From: an uncultured Blautia sp.
GTDB lineage: Bacteria; Bacillota; Clostridia; Lachnospirales; Lachnospiraceae
Assembly: GCA_946629475.1 (NCBI GenBank)
Contig: CAMOXX010000093.1
Span: 1-9,633 of the forward strand
DNA: 9,633 bases
Direction of reading: 5' to 3'
How positions within the stretch are numbered: the first letter of the stretch is position 1; each line of letters opens with the position of its first letter. Shown here piece by piece: positions 1 to 6,515 of this stretch. The notes under the pieces are model-generated. The model was given only the letters and a program-made list of their open reading frames with translations. It had not been told where the DNA came from and did no database searches. The position numbers were made by a program, and so were the translations under genes.

Positions 1-70
1 ATCGGGAAAGCAGACAAGCAAAATGCACAAGTTATTTCGTGACAGTTCCTTATTACAGGCAACTCAAAAT

Positions 71-98
71 CTGTCCTTTCGGAACGCTTCGCATTCCT
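71..98 (+). repeat. 28-base palindrome-bearing repeat, copy 1
   Basis: This copy matches the reverse complement of 303-330 at 24 of 28 positions. Its core is an imperfect hairpin, GGAACGC-TTC-GCATTCC (81-97), with one mismatch in a 7-bp stem. No T-run follows on either strand, so it does not look like a terminator. A short palindromic intergenic element (REP-like) is the simplest reading. Only two copies can be seen here, so membership of a dispersed family is inference. Confidence 0.5.
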
Positions 99-116
99 GA
101 TATATGCGGACATGAA

Positions 117-148
117 ATAAAAACCCCCAGGAAATCTCCTGAGGGTTT
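117..148 (-). terminator. Intrinsic terminator of tRNA-Glu
   Basis: On the minus strand an 11-bp stem (138-148 with 121-131, one G-U pair) closes a 6-base loop and runs into a T-rich tract (TTTTTATTT, 115-123). The hairpin starts 6 bases after the tRNA 3' end, which is typical for a single-tRNA unit. Because no clear terminator follows the carboxypeptidase gene upstream, it may also end read-through from the long operon. Confidence 0.85.
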
Positions 149-154
149 CATTCA

Positions 155-226
155 CAGCCAGTACGGGAATCGAACCCGTGTTTCCGCCGTGAGAGGGCGG
201 CGTCTTGACCCCTTGACCAACTGGCC
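155..226 (-). tRNA. tRNA-Glu (anticodon CTC)
   Basis: The minus strand folds as a complete cloverleaf. The acceptor stem is GGCCAGT with ACTGGCT (ending in a G1-U72 wobble), the anticodon stem is CCGCC/GGCGG around the 7-base loop CTCTCAC, and the T arm is ACGGG-TTCGATT-CCCGT. Loop positions 34-36 read CTC, so it decodes GAG as glutamate. The body resembles bacterial tRNA-Glu throughout. CCA is not encoded and would be added after transcription. A promoter and a terminator flank it closely, so it looks like a monocistronic tRNA gene. The usual Glu isoacceptor carries UUC, and this CTC species would be the second one. Confidence 0.95.
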
Positions 227-244
227 TTGTCAAACGACTTGTTA

Positions 245-273
245 AGTATAATACAAGCCGCGACAAAATGCAA
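245..273 (-). promoter_or_regulatory. Promoter of tRNA-Glu
   Basis: On the minus strand TTGCAT (268-273) and TATACT (245-250) are separated by exactly 17 bases, a good match to a housekeeping sigma-A promoter. The predicted transcription start near 237-239 lies about 12 bases before the mature tRNA 5' end, leaving a short leader for RNase P to remove. Confidence 0.75.
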
Positions 274-302
274 GTACTTTTTTTATTTTTTTTGCATCCA
301 CG

Positions 303-330
303 AGGAATGCAAAGCATTCCGAATGAACAG
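303..330 (-). repeat. 28-base palindrome-bearing repeat, copy 2
   Basis: This is the inverted partner of 71-98 (24 of 28 identical). Its core is a perfect 7-bp hairpin, GGAATGC-AAA-GCATTCC as read on the plus strand (304-320). On the minus strand it follows the carboxypeptidase stop codon by about 21 bases, but A-rich rather than T-rich sequence comes after it. It is therefore a poor intrinsic terminator, although it could stabilise the operon mRNA 3' end. Confidence 0.5.
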
Positions 331-351
331 GCGCTGAACAGCTTCTAAATT

Positions 352-1599
352 TTATGCCTGATAAAGTTCGATAAACTCCTCCAGCGTAAGGTCATGCTCC
401 ATGATGTAGGTTGCAGCCTCCACGCCCACATAGCGGAAGTGCCAAGGCTCATAGATAATCCCCGTAATAGCATCCTTTCCCTTCGGGAAACGCACAATGA
501 AGCCATACTCCTGGCAGTGGGCGCTCATCCATTTGTAGAGCTCCGTTTCCTCCAGGCTCTCGTTCATGTACTCATAATAATCGTCGGTGATATCCGCGGC
601 CAGTCCTGTCTGATGCTCGGAGGTTCCGGGAGGAGCCACGATCGTCGCAGCCACTGCCTCATCCCCGTACTCAGCCACCTTGTTCTCGAAGAGCGCGGTC
701 TGGTCATAGTAGCTCCGGTATCCCGAAGTCATGACTACGTTTAAGCCCTGGTTGATCGCCCCTTCCACAAAAGCCGACATCGGCTCGATGATCCTGTAAT
801 CCAGCTGTACACCTTCAAAGTAGTCGGTCTCCGGCGCGTAGTCGTCGATCGAATGTGTGGCATTTGCCAGAATATACTCCCAACTGTTGATGTCGATATC
901 CGGCTTGTCGGCATACGGATCGGGTGTGGGCTCCGGAGTCGGAAGGGGCTCCGCCTCCGCTGTCTCATCTTCGCCCGTTACAGCAAATCCGGTCTGCTCG
1001 GAGGTTCCTTCTCCGTTGATCGAAGTGCTCCCGGTGTTATTTTTGCGGGAACTGCAGCTGCGAACAATCAGACCGATAACGACTGCGATCAGCAGGACAG
1101 CAATCACCGCAGCGCCGATCATAATCATGCGTTTCTTTCTCGCACGTGCGCGTCTGGCCTTTTTCCGCGCGGCAATCCGCCGTGCCTGAGGCGAGGCATC
1201 CATAGTCTGCCTCGTTTCCGGTCTTGCGGATTTTCCTGCAGGAGTCCCGTCGGACCGCCTCCGCCTTTCCCCATCCTCTGAAGGCCGGCGTTTATTTCCG
1301 GCCGATCCTCCTGCTGTATTCCGGGTCCTGCGGGGATGCGGCTTCTGCTCCCCGGTCTCATCCGGCGCTTTTTTTGCCGGCTTTTTCTCCGGCTTCTTTT
1401 CCGGAACATCAGTGTTTTTTTCCGCTGTCCTCTCCTCAGTGCGTTTTCGGGGTTTTTCATCTGCCCTCGACGCATCTCCGGCTGCCTGGACATTCTTCCG
1501 GAGGGCTTCCCAGGCATCGGACCCGCCCTTCGGCTTATCTGCGGAATTCTGCTCTCCGGCAGGCTGCTTCAGCTCTTCTCCCGGCATCTCTTCCTTCAT
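352..1599 (-). CDS. Membrane-anchored VanY-type D-alanyl-D-alanine carboxypeptidase (M15B)
   Basis: A zinc peptidase predicted to remove the terminal D-Ala from peptidoglycan stem peptides outside the membrane. Residues 1-157 form a low-complexity, highly charged tail with runs such as PEKKPEKKPAKK, becoming strongly Arg/Lys-rich at 140-157. A single membrane segment follows (about 158-179), and the positive-inside rule puts the tail in the cytoplasm. A Pro/Glu/Thr linker (about 200-230) leads to the catalytic domain (about 240-415). That domain carries SGYRS (292-296), SEHQTGLAAD with zinc ligands H329 and D336, and EPWHFRY with E384 as probable general base and H387 as third ligand. The start is supported by AAGGAG 9 bases upstream, overlapping the ppk stop codon. 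It is the last gene of the operon, 13 bases after ppk. The fold and metal site are clear. D,D- rather than L,D-specificity is inferred from the family. The tail is much longer than in typical VanY/DacY proteins. Confidence 0.9.
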   Translation of the reverse strand: MKEEMPGEELKQPAGEQNSADKPKGGSDAWEALRKNVQAAGDASRADEKPRKRTEERTAEKNTDVPEKKPEKKPAKKAPDETGEQKPHPRRTRNTAGGSAGNKRRPSEDGERRRRSDGTPAGKSARPETRQTMDASPQARRIAARKKARRARARKKRMIMIGAAVIAVLLIAVVIGLIVRSCSSRKNNTGSTSINGEGTSEQTGFAVTGEDETAEAEPLPTPEPTPDPYADKPDIDINSWEYILANATHSIDDYAPETDYFEGVQLDYRIIEPMSAFVEGAINQGLNVVMTSGYRSYYDQTALFENKVAEYGDEAVAATIVAPPGTSEHQTGLAADITDDYYEYMNESLEETELYKWMSAHCQEYGFIVRFPKGKDAITGIIYEPWHFRYVGVEAATYIMEHDLTLEEFIELYQA

Positions 1600-1612
1600 C
1601 TTTTATGTCTCC

Positions 1613-3760
1613 TTAATCTTCCTGCACCGGTTCGGCCGGGACAAAGGTTCTTCTCTTGTCCTCCGCCCTTTTCTTCTTTTCCGCCTTCTCCGTCGCCTCT
1701 TTGCAGAATTCCATCTGGGAATTCACAAGGACCTTTCCTCTCTTATCCTGCTTCACATACCTGCCGTCCGGCTCCAGGATGTGGGCTTTCACATTGTCCC
1801 TGAATTCCAGATCCAGAATGTGCATCAGTTCCGCCTTGATGTCCTCATCCTCTACCGGGAAGACGATCTCCACACGTCTGTCCAGGTTTCTCGGCATCCA
1901 GTCGGCGCTTCCCATGTAAAGCTCGGGACTTCCTCCGTTCACAAAGCAGAAGATTCTGCTGTGCTCCAGGAAATCACCCACGATCGACCGGACATGGATA
2001 TTTTCACTGACGCCCGGTATGCCGACCTTCAGGCAGCAGATTCCGCGGACCAGCAGGTTGATTTTTACCCCGCAGGAGGAGGCATAATAGAGGGCCGACA
2101 TGATCACCGGGTCGCAGAGAGAATTCATCTTTGCCGTAATCTCCGCGGGAATTCCTTTCAGCGCATAATCCGCCTCCCGCTCGATCAGCTTCAGGAAACG
2201 GTCCTTCATCCAGATCGGTGCCACAAGCAGTTTGTTCCAGTGCTTGGGCTCGGAATAACCCGAAAGCATGTTGAACACAGCTGTCGCGTCCTCACCGAAT
2301 CTCTCGTCGCAGGTGAAAATTCCGCAGTCCGTATAGAGCTTCGCGGTGGAATCATTGTAGTTGCCGGTTGCGAGATGAACATATCTCCGGATTCCGGTAT
2401 CCTCGCGCCGCACAACCAGGGTAATTTTGCTGTGGGTTTTGAGCCCGACAAGTCCGTAAATTACGTGGCATCCTGCTTTTTCAAGCTTCTGGGCCCAGAC
2501 GATATTGTTCTCCTCATCAAAACGTGCCTTGAGTTCTACCAGTACGGAGACCTGCTTTCCGTTTTCAGCCGCCTGCGCAAGTGCCGCGATGATCGGTGAA
2601 TGTCCGCTGACGCGGTACAGCGTCTGCTTGATCGCGAGAACATCCGGGTCCTTCGATGCCTGACGGATGAAATTCACCACCGGGTCAAAGCTCATGTACG
2701 GATGATGCAGGAACACATCCTTTGCGCGGATCACCTCGAAGATATCCCGGGATTCATCCATGAATTCCACAACGGGGGCCGGAGTATAGCCTGGCGTTTT
2801 ATATTTTTCGTAGCCCTCCTGCCCGTACACCTTCATCAGCATGGTGAGATCCAGCGGGCCGTTGATTTTGAACAGATCCTCGTCCTTGATCGCGAATTCG
2901 GCCTCCAGCACCTTTAAAAGCCTCGGATCCATCTTTTCCTCGGCCTCCAGCCGGATCACCTCGCCCCACTGGCGTTTTTTCAGCTGCTTTTTGATTTCAA
3001 CCAGAAGATCCTCCGCCTCGTCCTCATCGATCGTGAGATCGGCATTCCGCATGATCCGGTACGGATGAGCGCATACTACGTCATTGGAAAGGAACAGCTT
3101 GCTGATGTTCCGGCGGATGATTTCCTCCAGCAGGATGACCGTGGTATCCCCATCCTTTATCGAAGGGATGATCGTGACCCTGGGCAGGACGGACGGTACC
3201 TGGACCGTCGCAAACATGAGATTCTCCTTGCCCTTTTTCTTATCCTTTTTTGAAATCAGCGCACCGATATTCAGGGTTTTGTTGCGGATCAGAGGAAACG
3301 GGCGGGATGAATCCATCGCCATCGGCGTAAGCACCGGATATACATTGTCCTCGAAATAACGGTCCACAAAATCCGCCTGCTCCGCTGTAAGGTTCGCGTG
3401 ATCCATGACCAGATGGAACCCGGCCTTTTCCAGTGCCGGCAGAAGGCTCCGGTTCAGGGTCGAATACTGCTGCTGGACCAGCTCGTGGGTATGCGCGCTG
3501 ATCTCCTTCAGCTGCTCCTTCGGCGTCAGCCCTGCCAGATCGGCCTTGGTATAGCCTGCATGTACCTGATCCTTCAGGGATGCTACACGCACCATGTAAA
3601 ATTCATCCAGGTTCGAGGATGTGATGCTGAGAAATTTCAGGCGTTCAAACAGCGGCAGGCTCTTGTCCCGTGCCTCTGAAAGAACTCTCTCGTCAAACTT
3701 GAGCCAGCTGAGTTCCCTGTTAACATAATACTCCGGTTTTTCATAATTCTTCAATTCCAT
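1613..3760 (-). CDS. ppk: Polyphosphate kinase 1
   Basis: Reversibly transfers the ATP gamma-phosphate onto polyphosphate through a phosphohistidine. The product is 715 residues from the ATG at 3760, close to the usual PPK1 length. Numbered from the alternative GTG at 3769 (three residues longer), the N-terminal domain carries NRELSWLKFDERVL (17-30) and SITSSNLDEFYMVRVA (48-63). The catalytic core has R386 and R416 (Mg ligands), autophosphorylated H446 in KTHSK, H465 in YVHLATGN and H603 in LEHSR. Each is offset by exactly 11 from the E. coli residues R375, R405, H435, H454 and H592. The C-terminal tail (about 690-718) is rich in Lys, Arg and Glu. I prefer the ATG because the GTG lies inside the only plausible ribosome site (GGGGTG), which sits 6 bases before the ATG. 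The gene starts 18 bases after the exopolyphosphatase stop and is followed by the carboxypeptidase after 13 bases. Confidence 0.95.
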   Translation of the reverse strand: MELKNYEKPEYYVNRELSWLKFDERVLSEARDKSLPLFERLKFLSITSSNLDEFYMVRVASLKDQVHAGYTKADLAGLTPKEQLKEISAHTHELVQQQYSTLNRSLLPALEKAGFHLVMDHANLTAEQADFVDRYFEDNVYPVLTPMAMDSSRPFPLIRNKTLNIGALISKKDKKKGKENLMFATVQVPSVLPRVTIIPSIKDGDTTVILLEEIIRRNISKLFLSNDVVCAHPYRIMRNADLTIDEDEAEDLLVEIKKQLKKRQWGEVIRLEAEEKMDPRLLKVLEAEFAIKDEDLFKINGPLDLTMLMKVYGQEGYEKYKTPGYTPAPVVEFMDESRDIFEVIRAKDVFLHHPYMSFDPVVNFIRQASKDPDVLAIKQTLYRVSGHSPIIAALAQAAENGKQVSVLVELKARFDEENNIVWAQKLEKAGCHVIYGLVGLKTHSKITLVVRREDTGIRRYVHLATGNYNDSTAKLYTDCGIFTCDERFGEDATAVFNMLSGYSEPKHWNKLLVAPIWMKDRFLKLIEREADYALKGIPAEITAKMNSLCDPVIMSALYYASSCGVKINLLVRGICCLKVGIPGVSENIHVRSIVGDFLEHSRIFCFVNGGSPELYMGSADWMPRNLDRRVEIVFPVEDEDIKAELMHILDLEFRDNVKAHILEPDGRYVKQDKRGKVLVNSQMEFCKEATEKAEKKKRAEDKRRTFVPAEPVQED

Positions 3761-3778
3761 ATCTATCACCCCGACTCA

Positions 3779-5314
3779 TTATACTTTCTTTTTTCTCCGC
3801 AGCTCCAGCTTAATCCCGAAGACTTCCTCAAAGAATTCCACTTTGTCCTTCAAAAGTCCGATCTCGAGCAGCATATCCCGTTTTGAATCGATAAAGAGCG
3901 TCAGCTTGCGGTCCTTCAGCATCGCACGGATACTCTCAACCTTCTGATAGTGGCTGCGGTCCATGGCATTCGCGATGCGCAGGATTGCCGTCAGCTTGGC
4001 GACCAGCAGATATTTTTCACGGTCCAGCACCGTATCCTGCTCATACTGGGAGCTGTAGCGGAAGTCTGCGTTATTATACCTGACCGCGCTGGCGATGATA
4101 TGCCGTTCTTCCGTTGAGAGCCCGATAATCTCCGTCTCCATGATTATCCGGTAGGAGCACTCCGAAACCGCGCCCATGCTGATATATTTTCCGCAGTCGT
4201 GCAGCTGGACAGCCAGCTGGAGGAGCAGTCTCTCCCTTTTTCCCATTCCGTGAATTTTTCTTGTACTGTCAAAAATCGCAAGGGCAATGTCGGTGGTACC
4301 CTGAATGTGTGCCTTGCCCGATGAATAACGCTTGGCGATATTGCGGGCGGCAACCAGGATGTCATTTTCAAAATTGTGAGCACTCTTAATGAATTTATTG
4401 CGCTCCGCATAATCGTATGCAATTCCGTCCAGAAGAGAAACTCCGGGCGCCCACAGCTGCTCCGCCCCGAAAATGTCGAGGAAGCATTTGCAGATTACCA
4501 TGGTCGGCGTCACCAGAGACGCGTACTCAGGGTCAATGCCAAGCTCCTCCGAGAGCTCCTGCACCGGTTTATGCACAGTGTTCTCGTACCGTTTGTCGAA
4601 CTCGCTCCTTGTGATGGTATTATCCTGGAGATCCTCCTGGTAGATGGTGTCTGTTAGAAAATCCCCCATCAGAATCACATTTCGGATGTCGCGGTCCTTC
4701 AGGTACAGCCTCTGGAAACATGTCAGATCGTTCCGGATAAACTCCTCGATCAGCTGGTCGTAATGAATCGTGCTTTTTTCCAGATCCTTCAGCCGTTCAC
4801 GGATCCGCAGGCTGCCTATTTTCAGGCTCTGTGTCGTCACCAGCGTATCCCTGTCAAAAAGGGAGACCTGAAGGCTGCCGCCTCCCACGTCCAGAATCGC
4901 CGTCCCCTTCTGGATCATCTTTTTAAAACCGGCTTCAATCGCGGCGATCGACTTATATCCCAGGAAATGCTGCTCCGAGTTGCTGAGAACCTCAATCCGG
5001 AGACCGGTCCGCTGGTAAATCTGTTCGATCACGATCACCGGGTTCAGAAGCTCCCGGAAAGCACTTGTCGCGCAGGCACGGTATTCGGTCACGCCGAACT
5101 CCGCCATTACACGTTTAAAATCACTCAGGATCTCACAGAGATAGTTCACCATCTCCGGTCCGATTTTCCTGATCGTGTAGGCGTCCTCTCCCAGCTCCAG
5201 TCTGTAGCGGACATCCGTCAGTTCACGAAAGCCGATCTTTTTGGAAAGCTCAAAAACTTTCATGCTGATCTCATACGATCCTACATCGATCGCCGCAAAT
5301 GTATTTACTGCCAT
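3779..5314 (-). CDS. Ppx/GppA-family exopolyphosphatase with divergent HD-like C-terminal domain
   Basis: An ASKHA-fold phosphatase predicted to release phosphate from polyphosphate ends, or to hydrolyse pppGpp. The 511-residue length fits the two-domain Ppx/GppA type. The nucleotide-fold motifs are AAIDVGS (7-13), ATSAFRE (82-88) and LDVGGGSLQ (141-149). The catalytic-glutamate region reads SNSEQHF (111-117), where the family usually has SGxEEA, so E114 is the likely catalytic residue and the second Glu is Gln. The C-terminal HD-like domain keeps H336 and LHDCGK (371-376). The histidines normally seen in the GHHKHS-like segment and in RYHR are replaced by AVSECS and RYNN (412-415). The protein ends RRKKKV. 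The start is strongly supported by GGGAGGAGG just upstream. The gene follows pheA by 37 bases and precedes ppk, which favours a polyphosphate role. Choice between Ppx and GppA activity rests on that context only. Confidence 0.88.
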   Translation of the reverse strand: MAVNTFAAIDVGSYEISMKVFELSKKIGFRELTDVRYRLELGEDAYTIRKIGPEMVNYLCEILSDFKRVMAEFGVTEYRACATSAFRELLNPVIVIEQIYQRTGLRIEVLSNSEQHFLGYKSIAAIEAGFKKMIQKGTAILDVGGGSLQVSLFDRDTLVTTQSLKIGSLRIRERLKDLEKSTIHYDQLIEEFIRNDLTCFQRLYLKDRDIRNVILMGDFLTDTIYQEDLQDNTITRSEFDKRYENTVHKPVQELSEELGIDPEYASLVTPTMVICKCFLDIFGAEQLWAPGVSLLDGIAYDYAERNKFIKSAHNFENDILVAARNIAKRYSSGKAHIQGTTDIALAIFDSTRKIHGMGKRERLLLQLAVQLHDCGKYISMGAVSECSYRIIMETEIIGLSTEERHIIASAVRYNNADFRYSSQYEQDTVLDREKYLLVAKLTAILRIANAMDRSHYQKVESIRAMLKDRKLTLFIDSKRDMLLEIGLLKDKVEFFEEVFGIKLELRRKKKV

Positions 5315-5351
5315 AATCCTCCTCCCAATTCATAAAAACCGTGAATCCGGC

Positions 5352-6515
5352 TTATTCCGTACTCTGTACGGTATAGTTTCCAAGTACGCGCATTTTCAGC
5401 GTCTCCGCCGATAACCCCCGGAGTGCGTTTTTGACTGCGCTGTCCCTGATGTTTCCTTCAAAATCGACAAAGAACCGGTACTCCCAGTTTTTTCCAGGAA
5501 CAGGGCGCGACTCGATTCTCGTCATGTTCAGCCCATTGTAAATAATGTGGGAAAGCATACTGTACAGTGAACCGCTCTCATGAGGCAGTTCGGAGCAGAT
5601 GCTGACGATTGACGCTTTCTCTTCGAACACAGGGCTCCGGCTCACAATGATAAAGCGGGTCTCATTCTTTTTGTTTTCACAGATATTCTCGGCCAGAACA
5701 GAAAGAGAATATACTCTTCCCGCTTCGCGGCTCGCAACCGCCGCCTGGGAAATATCGCCGTCATCCCTCACTTTTTTTGCCGCTCCGGCCGTATTGGCTT
5801 CCGGTATGCATGTCCATTCCGGATGCTTTTCAAGGTAATCCCTGCACTGCATCAGCCCCTGGGGATGGGAATAAACCGTTTTTATATCCGAAGCGGATGC
5901 TCCGGGCATTCCCAGAAGGACATGTTCCACACGGATAATCTGCTCTCCCACAATAAACAGCCCGAATTCCATCAACAGGTCATAGATATCCGCCACGATC
6001 CCGGCTGTGGAGTTTTCGATCGGCAGCACTGCGTAATCCGCTTTTCCATCCTTCACATACTGCATCGCGTCCCGCCAGGTGCCGACATGGCAGCTTTCGA
6101 TATCGTCCCCGAAATACTCCCGCATGGCCGCATAGCTGTAGGCTCCTTCCACTCCCTGGAACACCACCCTGGCATTCCGGAGAGACAGATGGTCCACCAT
6201 GCGGTACGCAAAGGGAGCATCCTCTCTGCCGCTGTCCCCGAGCAGCTGGTACTGCCGTTTCCGGCTGATCGCCATGATCTGACGGAAAAGCTCTGCCGTG
6301 CCGAGCGCATTGAACTCCGTGTGTGCTTTCTCGCTCAGGGTCTTCAGCTTTTCCTGTTCGCGCTTCGGATCAAGCACCTGCATCCCCGTCCGGATTTTAT
6401 ATTCCGCTACTTTTTCGGATATGGCCATCCGTTCTTCAAACAGCTGCACCATCCGGTCATCGATCCCGTCGATCCTCTCTCTCAGTTCCTTCAGGCTGAT
6501 ATTCTGCGTCTCCAT
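5352..6515 (-). CDS. pheA: Bifunctional chorismate mutase/prephenate dehydratase (P-protein)
   Basis: Converts chorismate to prephenate and then phenylpyruvate, committing carbon to phenylalanine in the cytoplasm. Its 387 residues match the E. coli P-protein length. Residues 7-90 are an AroQ-type chorismate mutase, with expected active-site residues R14, R29, K40, R52 and E53. The prephenate dehydratase domain (about 115-295) carries FQGVEGAYSYAA (119-130), PIENSTAG (165-172) and the catalytic TRF motif (286-288). The C-terminal ACT domain (about 303-380) has GSLYSML (315-321) and ESRP (335-338), the two Phe-binding motifs, so feedback inhibition by phenylalanine is expected. The first motif has Ser where GAL is usual, a mild change. 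The ATG at 6515 directly abuts the folC stop (TGAATG), with GGAG 9 bases upstream inside folC, which suggests translational coupling. Confidence 0.96.
   Translation of the reverse strand: METQNISLKELRERIDGIDDRMVQLFEERMAISEKVAEYKIRTGMQVLDPKREQEKLKTLSEKAHTEFNALGTAELFRQIMAISRKRQYQLLGDSGREDAPFAYRMVDHLSLRNARVVFQGVEGAYSYAAMREYFGDDIESCHVGTWRDAMQYVKDGKADYAVLPIENSTAGIVADIYDLLMEFGLFIVGEQIIRVEHVLLGMPGASASDIKTVYSHPQGLMQCRDYLEKHPEWTCIPEANTAGAAKKVRDDGDISQAAVASREAGRVYSLSVLAENICENKKNETRFIIVSRSPVFEEKASIVSICSELPHESGSLYSMLSHIIYNGLNMTRIESRPVPGKNWEYRFFVDFEGNIRDSAVKNALRGLSAETLKMRVLGNYTVQSTE

Noticed and set aside
39..245. A small open frame running through the tRNA region on the plus strand
   Set aside because: It reads antisense through the terminator and the tRNA-Glu gene and has no ribosome site.
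304..320. Hairpin after the carboxypeptidase gene as an intrinsic terminator
   Set aside because: On the minus strand the stem is followed by TCGTGG and then an A-rich run rather than T, so the U-tract is missing.
1412..2599. A 395-codon open frame on the plus strand opposite the carboxypeptidase and ppk genes
   Set aside because: It overlaps two well-supported genes on the other strand, crosses their boundary, has no recognisable domain or ribosome site, and reads as GC-rich antisense shadow.
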